A DNA stretch of 64,000 bases from Bactrocera neohumeralis (taxonomy: Eukaryota > Arthropoda > Insecta > Diptera > Tephritidae), in assembly GCF_024586455.1 (NCBI RefSeq), contig NC_065921.1, positions 27,160,635 through 27,224,634 on the forward strand, given 5' to 3'. Both the position numbers and the translations under genes were made by a program. Each line of letters starts with the position of its first letter. Within the stretch, counting starts at the first letter, position 1. The notes under the pieces are model-generated. The model did no database searches. It had not been told where the DNA came from and saw only the letters and a list, made by a program, of their open reading frames with translations. This document shows, one piece after another, positions 46,430 to 58,639 of this stretch.

Positions 46430-46730
46430 GAATGAGGGTCAATGCATTTCTGAAGTTAGTTGCGCCCGAAGTCTGGTCAGCGTATTGTTTTATGTTATCG
46501 ACGTAGTTGAGGAAAGCCCTTTTGATGCTCTATGAGGGATTCCTAGGAGGTGCGAAAGCACCCCAGCAGAAACTGCATGAAGAGGAGTTCATTATGCTTC
46601 TTAACTGGAAGCATACCAGCCTCAATATGCAAGTGTTCGATGGGAGACATCTGGAGGATGTCCGGAGCGCAGTGTTCTGATATGCCTCTAGCTTCCTCGT
46701 CTGTGTTTCACTGCATCCAGGTGGCAATAT
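46430..46730 (-). mobile_element. LINE (Jockey-like) C-terminal fragment, minus strand
   Basis: Minus strand reads CSETQTRKLEAYQNTALRTS then CLPSNT and frame-shifted HNELLMKQFLLGCF-like and LNYVDNIKQY sequence. These correspond to the post-RT 'QNTALRTATGCL ... EHNELLxKQFLLGC' region of Jockey ORF2. Short and frameshifted. Confidence 0.7.
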
Positions 46731-47935
46731 TGGTGAAAATTTGCTTGTTTGATAATCGGGGAAAACTTCTGGCTACCAGAATTAACGGCCTATTATTTTG
46801 GAAAAACATTGTATGACGCTTTCTTTCACAGATCTCTGGTTTATTTAATTCGTTTTCTAATTAATAACAATAACAATAATATTAAGTATTTATTAATTTA
46901 CAAAATTTTTGTCTATGAAATAATCTATTTACGAGAATAATTTTTCTCCTAACTAGACAAATATCAAATAATACAAACTTACTCATTTCTACACTTGATA
47001 CAGCTACACAAAGCACTAGCCATAAACGTATGTACATGTGTGTGTATGTATGTATCTATGTACGGTCACCCCATGTGACTGTGTTCATTCAACGTTATAT
47101 ATCTACAATTTGGCAGCATTTTCATTCAATATTTCAGCATTTGGCAAAGCAACTGCGCACTGCGCCGAAAACTAGGCTAATAAAAGCAATGTGTGGGTGT
47201 GTGTGCTGTCTAAAGCTTTCGCCACTCTGACAATAGTGCTCACACAATTAACTGTTATATCATGCACACACGCACACACATACATACACACTCACCGAGC
47301 GTTTTGCAACTAATGCTTACATAGCAACCTTTTATATGTAAATGAAGTAATATTCCAATGTTGACTGGAATTCACAAGGGAGGCGAGTTGGAAGTAACGA
47401 GTTTTCCATGAGCGAGATAGCGTCTGCGACAGCGAGGGATGGAGACTAATCAAATGAGAACTTTGCTTTTGTTGTTGCTTTGGTGGCTTTGTGTTGGCAA
47501 TGCCACACAGGATATTACGTTGTTTATCCTCTTCTTTTTCTTCTGCTACTTTCGGAAGTTTGATAGTGTGTGTGTGTAAAAATGTCACATTGCTTTTGAT
47601 GATTTATCCGGGCATACATCCACTCATGATGATTTTAAGATGTCAAACAAAATACATTTTATTACAAGGTTTAAGATTTTGAGAAAGAAAAGTAGAAATA
47701 TGAGAGTCTTGCTCCAAGCGCCAATTATTTACAGTAAGTTGTGACAGACATTTGTGTTTATTTTTACCGTAATTTTTGTTTACCGTCTCTTTATCTGTAA
47801 CTCGGTTAACTTTATGTTACAATTGTGTAAGGTTTTTAGAAGGAAGCATCGTAGACCTTATAAAATATAAAGGGTTATCCATTTCAAAGTTTCCTACATG
47901 TCTAAAGAAAAAACACAGAAACTTCAAATTTCATG
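46731..47935. other. No gene recognised
   Basis: Contains an (AATAAC)n-like stretch near 46860-46880 and CACACA/TATGTA repeats near 47030-47060 and 47260-47295. No protein similarity noted. Confidence 0.4.
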
Positions 47936-47939
47936 GGGA

Positions 47940-48540
47940 ATGTTTATTATCATTCGAAAACACATTCTTTGGCATTTATTTTTTGAAGATTAACTCTTTC
48001 AAATATTGGCCGCGGCTACGTCTCAGATGGTCTATCTGTTGAGTCCGATTTTCGATGACTTATTCGAGCATTTCAACTGGTAACTGACGAATGACACGAA
48101 TGATGTTGTGCTCCAAGACTTAAATCAAATCGGGATTGTCCGCAAAGACTTTAGACTTTACATTTTCCGAGAGGAAGAAGTCTAGCGGTATGATATCACA
48201 CGATCTTGGTGGCCAATCGACCGGCCCAAAACGTGAAATTATCTGCTCAGCGAAGTGTTCTCTCAATAAATCCATTGATTGTTGCGATGTGTGGGAAGTG
48301 GCGCCGTTTTGCTGAAATCAAATGTCGCCAAAATCACGAGCTTCAGTTTCCATTGACGGTTTTGTTCTCACCAGCATCATTTTTAAAGAAATATTCCACC
48401 GCCTCACTAACCACACCACACCTTTTTTTTGGATAAAATGGAAGCTCTTGAATCTTTTCAGTATGGCTCTTCGTCCCAAATGCCGCAATTTTGCTTGTTT
48501 ACATACCCATTGAACCAGAAATGGGCCTTATGTTTTCAAA
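47940..48540 (-). mobile_element. Mariner relic, rosa-type (minus strand)
   Basis: Minus-strand reading gives WFQQNGATSHTSQQSMDLLR-like sequence (second Asp changed to Asn), EHFAEQIISRFGPVDWPPRS, CDIIPLDFFL (third Asp) and NVKSKVFADNPDL, with ending VIENRTQQIDHLRRSRG. The match in order to 2606-3660 is clear. The N-terminal half lies in a broken state towards 48540. Confidence 0.75.
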
Positions 48541-48599
48541 AAGAAATAAAATACATATAATTTAATGTTATCGCCAAAAATTTAGTCTTACTATAAAGA

Positions 48600-49200
48600 T
48601 ACTGGTTTGCCTTTATGTTTTAAAATATCTTGCGCGCTGGCTCGAGAAAGTCCCAACCGAAAGACCCCATTTTCGACAACTATATGCAACAATTGTGGCT
48701 ATATCAGCAATAACGCACCGAATATTATCTTCCAAGGCGCAATCGTCTCGGGCTATCTGCGTAGACAAGCAACTTCACATAACCCCACAAAAAATGTCCA
48801 GCGGTGTTAAATCGCACGATCTTGGAATGCAAGAAACAAACCAAAGAAACAAGATCACTAAAAGTTGCCTTCAATAAAGTGATTGTACCGTATTGTTGGA
48901 ACCAAAGTCATTCACATCAAACTCCTCCAATTCAGCTATGAAACCGTATTAATGATAGCATTGACAGTAATATTTTGGAAAGCTTCAGGTTTGAATAAAT
49001 AGGGACCAATGACTTCCGCTACCCAAGAGCCTTCCCAAAATTTTTAATAAAACGAATGAGCACAGCTTCAATTGTTGCGCGGATGAATTCATTCGGGTAG
49101 TCTTCGATACTATGCTTCACAACAGCAATAACGTCTTCCTTGCGCACTGTATCGTCGCTAAGGATGCGCATTATCAACTAGAGTAAACGTTGTTTCGGTG
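48600..49200 (-). mobile_element. Second mariner-like relic (minus strand)
   Basis: Minus strand contains IPRSCDLTPLDIFCGVM (third Asp block), LEDNIRCVIADIA and, upstream, WVAEVIGPYLFKPEAFQNIT then VNAIINT (usual WAGGIIGPYFF...VTVNG). It is a separate copy from 47940-48540, of related type, and equally broken. Confidence 0.65.
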
Positions 49201-49524
49201 TAAGTTTTTTTTTATTAAAAAATATCAAACCAAACTGAGTATAACAGCTGTCAACTTGTCAACGATCACATCGAAAATTGTGTCTTTGAAAACCACATAT
49301 CTAAAGACAAAAGCCTCTATAAGGTGTGTGTCTTTGCTAAAAATGTTGGCCTACATTTAGGAGCAAGATTAATTTTGTGGGACTATCGAGTAAGGGAGGT
49401 ATACAAAAAGTTTGAGTGATAAACTATTGGATTTTTTTATAAAAATATTTTTATATAGGTTGTGTAGTAGACATATACATATTTACATATGTATATTCAC
49501 AAGTATGTGTGTATGTACATTAAA

Positions 49525-49630
49525 ACGGATTGCCGAAAAGACGGAAAAATCGCGTATGCCGAAAATGTTCTACGGATCACTCTGAACTACTTTGCTTAAG
49601 GGGCTATAGGTCCCCAGTATAGCTGCCCCA
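49525..49630. repeat. Dispersed repeat, copy 2 (partner at 660-775)
   Basis: Shares TTCTACGGATCA and the following 'actactttgcttaaggggctataggtccc' with the copy at 660-775. It sits immediately before a LINE RT fragment. Confidence 0.5.
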
Positions 49631-49639
49631 ACTTTGATC

Positions 49640-50005
49640 TTAGTGAGTTGATCTCTGGAAAGTCTAAAGAATGCAGGGCACAGGGGCGCGTATACTGCCT
49701 TGGGGCAAGCCAGCACGAACAGCTCTCAAATCCGAGTTTTCAAGTGTTCTACCCTATTACATCGTTCAATTGTGCCATAACATTTTCTGAAGCCAAACTG
49801 ATGACTCGGAATGAGCTGTTTGTCTTCCAACACCGGCAAAAAAATACGTAAAAATGTTCTTACGAATACTTTTGAGATAATTACCAGTAGACTAATTGAT
49901 CGACAAGAATTAACCAGATGTTCAGGTTTTCCGGGTTTAAGAATTAAAATAACCTCAGCACATTTCCATTGCGCACCATGAGCATTCCGCATCATCAGCA
50001 TGATT
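49640..50005 (-). mobile_element. LINE (Jockey-like) reverse transcriptase N-terminal block
   Basis: The minus strand from 50001 reads WKCAEVILILKPGKPEHLVN, SCRSISLLVIISKVFVRTFL and LEDKQLIPSHQFGFRKCYGT, then the HRVVEHLKTRI-type end. These are RT motifs 0-2 of Jockey-type elements (PKPGK, YRPISLL, QFGFR). A frameshift follows and the FADD region is absent. Confidence 0.9.
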
Positions 50006-50366
50006 GTCAGGTTTAGTATTTGGACTAGAAATTTTTTGATTGAAATTTAGGGATTTTTTCGATATTATGTAAGGAAAAGAAATAAATGTTTTTGGTTAAA
50101 AAACAAATAAATAAATTTGGGACAAAAGAAGCTAAGTTTCAATAGAATTTCCTGAAAGGACTATGTTTTGTACAATATAAAAATAAAAATTTAGTTATGG
50201 GAATTTTTCATATAAATTTTGAGGTTATGTGGAAAAGTTCATAAACAAAAGTTGTAGATCTTTTCATTATCTACGACATTACCATATAACTTTTTTCATA
50301 GTTTCGCCGTAATTGGCATAATCTATCAATCAACTATGAATTTCTCATTTTTACCCTGGTCTAATA

Positions 50367-51277
50367 CAAGTGCGTTCCAAAGTAAACAGGACTTCAAAAA
50401 AAAAACAGAACAAATGGTTTTTTACGCAAAATCAATTTATTTTATTCAAAATAGTCTCCTTCTGCTTCAATACAGCTTTTTGCACGGTCCAAAAGCATGT
50501 CGAACGAGTGTTTTAGCTCGTTGGCCGGTATGGCCGCCAGTATGCCGGTGCAAGCCTTTTGAATGACCTCTACGTCTGCATAACGCTTTCCTTTCATGAG
50601 CAAATGCATTTTTCCGAAAAGCGGGGAGTGGTTAATGATTAAAATGTAATTTTTGGTCAAATAATTGGTCACAAGCGTCGATCGATGAGATGGATTCTGA
50701 GCAATTTTTGATCGTCAGTCAATTTGTGCGGAACAAACCGTGCACACACCTTTCGTAAGCCCAAATGTTCGGTCAAAATGCGATAAATCGATGTTTAGGA
50801 GATGTTCAATTCCATTTCCATGAATTTCCATGATGATTTCGGCTGATTTTTGATGAATTCACGCACAGTTTCGATGGAATTTCCGGTGTCCACGGATTTT
50901 GATTGGCCCACATGTTGATAGTCATTTATGTCCTCACTTTGAAAACATTTAAACCTCTCGTGCACTCTGCTATGGGATAAGCAATCATCGCCATAAACTT
51001 GTTTCAGCAATTGAAACGTTTCGGTAAAAGTTTCACCAATTTTAAAACAAAATTTAATGTTGGCTCTTTGTTCGAAGCTCATTTTCGCACCGATAACACA
51101 AACATACTGACACTTAAAACGCAGTAACTTCACTTCCAATGTCATGACGAAATGTCATGAAATTCTCACTGGACAATCGATAAAGTTAGCAAATTGTAAC
51201 GCACCAGTCGACATATAGATGACGCCACTAGGGGTCGCTAGATTCAGAAAGTCCTGTTTACTTTGAAATACACCTTG
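50367..51277 (-). mobile_element. Mariner with intact ends and internal deletion
   Basis: TA at 50365-50366 and 51278-51279 flanks the element. Its ends share the inverted repeat CAAAGTAAACAGGACTT within a ~28-bp terminal repeat (CAAGGTGTATTTCAAAG inward from the right). The minus strand encodes MSFEQRANIKFCFKIGETFT, then QLLKQVYGDDCLSHSRVHER, KFMEMELNIS, a stop, SIYRILTEHLGLRKVCARFV and PHKLTDDQKLLRIH. It then jumps to ITNYLTKNYILIINHSPLF-type sequence, GKRYADVEVIQKACTGILAA and FDMLLDRAKSCIEAEGDYFE. The part carrying the first two catalytic Asp residues is deleted (911 bp against about 1.3 kb). Non-autonomous, and likely among the youngest insertions here. Confidence 0.9.
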
Positions 51278-51279
51278 TA

Positions 51280-52980
51280 TAAGAGGTTTCTATTATAAAT
51301 ATTTTCTTCCTTTTTCTATAAACTTATGAAAAATAAAGTTACGTTATTTTGCATTTTAGTTGACGATTTGTATGTTGGTAGATTTATTATTATTTTTTTC
51401 GATATCGAATTATTACCCATAAAAATAAATAACATTTTACGCTCAATGAAATTACCTCCAATTTGCTTAAATGCCAATATTTCTTGGTTCTATCTATGAA
51501 TGTATTGTAAATGCAACGTTTCCTAGCAAACTGTGCCACAGATGTGGAGACAAACACACACAAATTGCATAATTTAGCAAAGCCAAAGATCAACTAAATA
51601 AAAACAAAGTCAAAGTGATGAAAAAATTGAGAAAAAAGCTAGCTAAATTAATAAACGTACTTTGTAAATATGAAAAAAAAAATGAAAATAATAAATGGAA
51701 ATCAACGAGTAGAATTTAATTGAAAAGTCAAGTAGATCTGTCCCGGTTATGGCATCAATTGTGTGCACGCATAGAGCTCGTAAACGAATGGGCAACCCCT
51801 TCGCACTCGACCGGTCGGACACAGACACACACACACACGCACACCTACAAATGTAAAATTACGCTGGCCACGGCGGTTAAACGCTGCGGCACTGAGTTGT
51901 CAATTCTCCACTTGATTGCATTGCAGTTTTGCCGTTATTGCCGTTCCCTTTTATTGTTGTCAGTATGACACTTTGCAAACGTTTTGCTGTTGTTGTTATA
52001 TTTGTTATTGGTGTTGTTATATATATTCTTCTTGTTGTTGTTGTTATGATGGTGTTTCTTGTTGTTGTTGTCACTCATCAGCGCCATCGACAGCGGCAGC
52101 GCTGGTCGCTTGACTTTTGTGTTTTGCTCACCAAATCAATTTAGTAAGATTTAAAACAAAAAATATGAAAAAATACACTCACACATACATTTACGAACAC
52201 ACACCGAGCAGTTTTGAGGCGAAATTGACTGTTTGGTGGCATCACACGACATTTGAAGTAAGTCAATTGAGCGCCATTTTTGTTTTGTTGAATTAAATAT
52301 TTCGATTTTGGAGCAGTATATATGTAGATAACGGCACACTTGCATAGATACAAACATATGCGAGTACACATACATGCACACACACATACATATGTATGTA
52401 TGTGCATATTTATTTCGCTTGTTAGATTAGAAAAACTATTTTCAACCTTAATGGCCCGATATACCGCAATTTTTTGCAAGCACTCACCGGAAATGGTTAT
52501 GTGTACCGTTATGTGTGTATATACATACATATGTATGTTTGCTTTCACAACTATGAATGCATGTACATACATACGTAGTTTGTTGTTGTTGGCAGCTATT
52601 TTTGTCTGACATTGTTCGCCGCTTCCGCACTCTATGGTTATCTGCCACCATATGGATTATCGATATTAAACAGCGCGATAACAATAAAATTGCCGAAATT
52701 GATAAAAGGAAAATTGCTAATGAGATTTCGGATGAAACTGTGCGCAATGACAAAAATAATTGAATTTTTGCGAAAATTGTTAAATATCAAAGTTATATTC
52801 AGCTTGTTAGCTGCACAATTTGTTTCGGTAGTTGCCACATTTTAATGCGAAATTACATTAATTGTGATTCTCAAAACCAACTGAATTTTGGTATTATCAT
52901 TTGCAACCATTTTCATTGGTCAGCCATGGGTGAGAAGGATGGATTTGTAGAAATCTTAGGATAGGTTGTCCAATTTCTTC
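51280..52980. other. No gene recognised; GTT- and CA-rich DNA
   Basis: Long TGTTGTTGT stretches (51955-52075), (CA)n at about 51821-51838 and CATACA/TATGTA near 52365-52405 and 52520-52580. The many readings on both strands (for example 52141-52572) are simple-sequence artefacts. Confidence 0.45.
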
Positions 52981-52984
52981 TCCA

Positions 52985-54560
52985 TTATTGACTTAGCCAC
53001 CACTTACGCGCTCCAGTCGTTCTTCCTTTTCACTGTTTGGCGCCAATTGGAGATACCAAGTGTAGTCTCGTCTTTCTCTAACTGGTCTTTCCAACTGAGT
53101 GGATGTCTTCCTTTTCCTCTGCTTCCACCGGCGGGTACTAAATCGAATACTTTCAGAGATGGAGTGTGCTCTTCCATCCGAACTATATGACGTAGTCAGC
53201 GCAACTGTTCCTCGATTCGCTGAACTATGTACATATATCAATGTCGTCATATATCTCGTGCAGCTCATCGTTCCATTGACTGCGGTATTCGCCGCTGCCA
53301 ATGCGCAAAGGACCATAAATATTCCGCAGAACCTTTCTCACGAAAACTAGTAACGTCGACTCATCGGATGTTGTCACCGTGCCTCTACACCATACAGCAG
53401 GACGGAGATGATGAGTGACTTGTAGAATTTGGTGTTTGTTCGTCGGCAGAGGACTTTGCCTACTCAGTCCGAAGTAGCACCTATTGGCAAGAGTAATTCT
53501 GTTGTTGATGTTAATTTGGTGTTATTGGTGCCAAGATAAACGAAATTATCTATGACTTCGAAGTTGTGACGGTCAGCAGTGATGTGGGAGCTAAGACTGT
53601 TTGTTTGATGACAGGAGATATTTCGTCTTGTCCTCGTTTACTACCAGACCCATTTGCTTCACTTCGTTATCCAACCTGGAAAAATCAGATCTAACGGAGC
53701 GGTTGTTATGTTCAATGATATCGATGTCCTCAGCGTACTCCAGCAGCTGTACACTCTTTTAGAGGATTGTTCCTTTTATATTCAGCTCTGCAGCTCGAAT
53801 TATTTTCTCCAGAAGTAGATTGAAGTCGATTGAGTCGCCTTGTCTGAAACCTCGTTTGGTATTGAACGACTCGGAGAGGTTCTTCCCGATCCTGACGTAG
53901 CTTCTTGTATTGCCCAACGTCAGTTTACACAGCCATATTAGTTTTGCGGGGATACCAAATTCAGACATCGCAACATAAAGGCAGCTCCTTGTGTGCGAAT
54001 CTCTTTTCAGGGGTCTTTTCCAAGACTCGGCGCATGGTGACTATCTGGTTAGTTTTTAATTTTCTAGGCCTGACGCCACACTGATAAGGTCCAATGAGTT
54101 AGTTGACGATAGGCTATAATCTTTCACACAATATGCTCGATAGAACCTTATATACGATGTTAAGGTTAAGGTTATCTATCCCACGGTAGTTGGCGCTGAT
54201 TGTGGGGTCTTCCTTTTTGTGGATTGGGCAGAGTAAATTCCAATCGTTGGGCAAGCTTTCGTCCGACTATATTCTACAAAGAAGCTAATGCATGCTCATT
54301 ATCAGTTCCTCGCCGCCCTGTTTGAATAGCTCGGCCGGCAATCCATCGGCCCCGGCAGCTTTGTTGTTCTTCAGACTGGTAATTACTATTCGAACTTTTT
54401 CATGTTCAGGCAATGGAACGTCTGCTCTCATCGATTGGTAATCAACTATTTAAATTTTTCATGTTCAGCAGGCTGGATGATAACAATCTCTGCTCTATTG
54501 TTACTTCGACTGGAAAGGTGTTCCCTCCATAATTTCAATATACTCTGGGCATCAATCACT
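52985..54560 (-). mobile_element. LINE reverse transcriptase (RTE-like), longest copy, minus strand
   Basis: Reading from 54400 down: NKAAGADGLPAELFKQGGEE, then broken thumb sequence, MSEFGIPAKLIWLCKLTLGN, SYVRIGKNLSESFNTKRGFR and QGDS (RT motif 4), LLEKIIRAAELNIKGTIL, a diverged YAEDIDII block (usual YADD), VVDNFVYLGTN-like, and at the end LRHIVRMEEHTPSLKVFDLV with PAGGSRGKGRHPLSWKDQLE. Frameshifts and a deletion before MSEFG make it inactive. Other copies or pieces: 38000-38400, 58330-58560, 62160-62880. Confidence 0.85.
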
Positions 54561-55955
54561 AGATCACTTCTGGAGACTCCGCAAGAGTAAAAAATTGTTA
54601 ATTGATATCGAATGTGTCGAAAGTTTTTTGAAATATCACAACTATATATTTTGCTATTAAAAGATCCTTTCTAGGATCTGCTGTACAAATTTGTATAACA
54701 AAAAGCTCCAATAAACTAGCCTATTATACTCTTAGTTGTCTGCATCCAACAGTTCAGTCAGTAGGTCGTCGACTTAGAAGGCTTGGTCACTTGGGTATCT
54801 CAATGTTGCTTCTTAACCAAGTTTTCAAAGGTCAACTTTTTTGGTTCACATTAATGCTTGAGAAGACAGGTGACTCTGTTGCCAGCCTACAATATTTATT
54901 TTCAAAGCCGTCTAAGCTGTTCACACTCAGTTTCTTCTTACGTTATCTTTGTGGTTTTATAATGATATCAGTATTTCGAGCAGAGCTCGCAAAAGCCCTT
55001 CGTACTCTGTCCACTAGCTAGTTGCCTTGAAACTTGGATGTGCTCATTTCAATCCACCGCCGCCGTTATTGGACCACTATTGCATATAGCTGCCATACAA
55101 GCGGACGGATCAGAATCTGGGAAAAGATCTTTTTATACCTTTTATGGTATCAGAAATGCATCAGTGAAGGGTCTTGTAGCTAAGGACTAATCGAAGCTAA
55201 GTTTTTTTATTGTTATGCTTTAAATTTTTTTAGTAGAACTTTATTCTTCATTAATAAAACCTTTTATCTGCAACACGAATTTTTAGTAAAAAAAAAATTG
55301 AATTTGTTGCCTTAACCAAAACAGTTTCATGGGAATTGCCTTCTGCCGCACGTGCCAGCCAAATGTATACCGCTCGTGTGCAGCAGCGCAATCGATTTCG
55401 ATGGAACTTAATTAATTCGTTGAGGCCATTTGTACCTGATGGCCGCACTTGAGATTTCAATGTCCCTTCTGTCATCAACTTTTGCAATTAAAGACAAATC
55501 TTTCTGTCTTCCTTACAAGTGCAAAGTGTTTTCCTGGAATTCAAGCATCTCTTTCATACGCAGATTCGCCTCTGATGGATTGGCTTGGTTAATTTTTTAT
55601 GACATGCGAACAATTTACAGCTTCAGAAGCAGAAACGATTGGACATGCATGCTTTTAAAAATATTTATTAACCCCACTCGTTCGCAATTCTCCCTCACTG
55701 TACACGCAATTCACAAAAGTACACAGACAACGCATACATACCAATGCATATATGAACCTACTTTCAAGTTCGTAAGAACAAATCGCTGCTGTCAGTAAAT
55801 ATTGTGTTGTCTGAACCTGCCAGAGAGCCTCAACCAACAACCAAATCAATCACAACGCACGGAGGCACCGGGCAACTAAGTCGCCGCAGCTTTTAGTGCC
55901 AAACATACAAACATATATTTGTAGGCATTAAATAGCGAATTGTAATGAGTACAAT
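54561..55955. other. No gene recognised
   Basis: The stretch at 55075-55190 ('atagctgccatacaagcggacggatcagaatct ... agtgaagggtcttgtagct') resembles a common fly repeat end. The rest shows nothing I can assign. Confidence 0.4.
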
Positions 55956-55959
55956 TCGT

Positions 55960-56800
55960 CAAATGTGCCGTTGCGTTCACTCAAACGATGGGCATAAAAA
56001 TTAGTAAGGCAGCGCCGTGCTCGTGTACACCGGCTTTGAAAAGTTGTCTCTCTTTGACGTTAAGTGACACTCTAGAAATCTTCAATTTCAGGCATCAAAT
56101 AGTTGGTTACCATGGCGTGATCACCTGCATCATTTTTGAAGAAATATGGACCGACGATTCCACGGCTCACAAGCCCCACCAAAGCGTTGATTCTTCTGGA
56201 TGAAACGGCAGCTCTTGAATATCTTCAGATTGCTCTTCATACCAAGTGCTGTAATTTGTCTCGTTTACATGCCCATTGAGCAAGAAATGGGTCTCAGCGC
56301 TGAAAAAAATTTGGCTCGAAAACCTCGGATCCTCTTGGAACTCAAGAGCCCATAGAGCTTTGTCGCTTGGGAAGGTCGAGCGGCTTCAGTTCTTGTACAA
56401 GCTGTATTTTGTACGCTTTCAATTTAGGATCCCAACATAAAATGCGTCAAGTCGTTCCATACGTCAGTCCGGGTTGCTGCGAACGGCGCCGAATCGACTC
56501 TCCACGGTCTTCGTGTATACTCTCAGCTCTGGCTGCTATATTTTCTTCACTGCGTGCTGGACGTGGTCTATTCGGACGAATATGATCCAATAATGAATGT
56601 TGGGTCTCAAGATGATTGATGGTGTTGCGAATAGTTACTCAGTAGTCCGATTATGTTGACCATAAGTAAAGCGAAATGCTCGAAACGCATTCTTTACAGA
56701 ACGTGAATTTTCGCAATAAAGTTGAACGATTTGTAAAAGTTGTTCAGGCGTAAGTCCTTCCATGATGAAATGACCAGGAAATACTGAAAAAAAAAACATG
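55960..56800 (-). mobile_element. Mariner relic, rosa-type (minus strand), N-terminal half
   Basis: Minus strand from 56762: MEGLTPEQLLQIVQLYCENS-like start, YGQHNRT, PNRPRPARSEENIAARAESI then HEDRGESIRRRSQQPGLTYG and TTWRILCWDPKLKAYKIQLV, QELKPLD. It then gives FEPNFFQR*DPFLAQWACK (first Asp region degraded) and RGIVGPYFFKNDAGDHAMVT, ending before the second Asp. Better preserved in the HTH part than the copy at 2606. Inactive. Confidence 0.85.
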
Positions 56801-57149
56801 ACAGCCTGGCAATACTCACACGTGATCTGTTAAGAAAGTTTATTGAAAAAAGTATCTCCACTTCGAATACCCGTTACTTCGGGACGATTTTGTGAAACGT
56901 ACTCTGGTTTGTGGACCCAACGCCTTTTGGTCAATACAATATGTACACATATACCAATTTTCTTCTGAAATTTTAGTCAAAATAACCTGGTTGAAAGGAA
57001 GGAGACTTAGAAGAGCTACCCAACTATCCTGAACACCGTTTTAAACAACCACTGGGTTTATACACCCAGTATATGACCTCAGGCTATACGAGTATGGTGC
57101 TCGGGTATAACTTAAGCAATTAAATAAATAAAGTAATACAACCCTCAAG

Positions 57150-57330
57150 TTATACCATATCAGCCTTATCGTATGCCCACGTCAACGAATAATCCCGTTT
57201 GAAAGACACGAACTCTCCTGCTTTGATAGATGACCAAATGATAAATTGACCAACTAATGCTAAGGCTCCACCACGAGCGAAACACATGGGCAGAGCTGAG
57301 GCATAACCGTTTTGAATTTCCGCGAAAAAA
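57150..57330 (-). CDS. Unrecognised ORF tail, protein-like composition
   Basis: On the minus strand, after a T-rich run, about 56 codons read EIQNGYASALPMCFARGGAL then ALVGQFIIWSSIKAGEFVSF and KRDYSLTWAYDKADMV, ending at a TAA (57152-57150). Residues 18-34 are hydrophobic enough for one membrane segment. Composition is that of a real protein, and the T-tract before it could be a polypyrimidine tract, but no AG acceptor stands at the boundary. It may be a last exon, a processed-gene fragment or chance. I do not recognise the family. Confidence 0.3.
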
Positions 57331-58329
57331 AAAAAAATTATTTCAAAAAAACAGTTGAATATGGAATAAGAACCACAATAAATAAACAAAAATCAGCAAT
57401 AAAATAATCGGTGAATGCGTAAAAATAGCGAAAATCATATTTGTGTACTATGTTCTTTGCGTCCCATAATCTCCGAAACTTCGTTTGCTGATGAGTTATT
57501 CTTCTATTCGTGCGTGTGCTTACGCACTTCCAAACACTCAGGTCCATACATACTCGCATTATCCATATGTTGGTACAGACATATAGACATACATATGTAT
57601 GTATATCCAGCGTGTAAGGTACACAACCTGCTGCTGCTGGCATATCCAGCATTCCAGCTGGGAGTGTTTATCACTGCACATGCGCAATTCCAAAAGCATC
57701 AACAGCGCGAGTTGTCATCAGTGTACTCACTTGGGTAGTGAGAACTACTTCGCTCAGCAATTGTTTTCTACCAACACCACCGTGGCGAATTGCTTTCATG
57801 GAACACCCTTCAGATTGCGGGTTGCCAACTCAAAGTGTTTTAATGATTTCAGAGAAACTTTCTCATATGTTGAGAGATCTCTGAGAGTTTATTTTCAATT
57901 CTTAACTGAAGTTGTAAATTGTTGTTAGTTTGGTAAACGGTATTCTAAGTAAATATTAAGTTGTGTTAGTTTAAAAAGGTTCCGCTTGTTTGTTTACTGG
58001 TAAAGTTCTGGCACTTTTTCATCACCGAACTGAAGAGTCGTTCGAACGTATAAAGCATTAGTCTGCCGGTGGCATAAAATCTATGCTAAAAAGAAGTTTT
58101 AAGACGAGTCCACCTCATTCGTAATGCAGTACCCAGATGTTGAGCAACACCAAAAGCTCCGTCAGGTTCGGGGGGGACCGCTTCGAGACGTTCAATAACA
58201 CGCAATATTTCAGACAAAGGGACTACCTATCGTGTTACTTCTTTAACCTATTGCATGCGTAAACCGATATCAATATCATTGGTCTCAGCAACTGCGCCGA
58301 TATATGCGGTGGCTCTGACATATGTATGT

Positions 58330-58560
58330 GCTTAGTATAGAGAATCAAGAGACAGTGGCTGCGGCGACTAGGTCATGTTGTCCGGATGAAAGAGAACACT
58401 CCAGCTTTGAACATTTTTGATTCAGTAGCCGCCGGTGGAACCAGGGGAAGAAGAACATCTCCACTATGTTGGAGAGATCAGGTGGAGAAGAACCCGGCTG
58501 AATTTGATATCGTGAATCGGCGTGAAACGACTCGCGATCTGTTGTTAACTCGGCTATAGA
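58330..58560 (+). mobile_element. LINE RT C-terminal fragment (RTE-like), plus strand
   Basis: Plus strand reads LRRLGHVVRMKENTPALNIF then DSVAAGGTRGRRTSPLCWRD, QVEKNPAEFDIVNRRETTRD and LL. This is the C-terminal tail (usual RLRWLGHVVRM ... AGxRRRGRPxLRWxDQV). It is in a single open frame, well preserved, and opposite in orientation to the other copies. The minus-strand reading 58345-58620 is its shadow. Confidence 0.85.
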
Positions 58561-58639
58561 CGAGTAAGCGATGTCTATAAAGAAGAAGAAAAGGAAAGCC
58601 GCATTGACTACCATTGTCATTTCTACAGTATCTAAACTT

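Noticed and set aside
52141..52572. 143-codon minus-strand ORF
   Set aside because: Mostly translated CATACA/TATGTA simple repeats with no protein-like domain.
58345..58620. 91-codon minus-strand ORF
   Set aside because: Shadow of the plus-strand LINE tail (LRRLGHVVRM).
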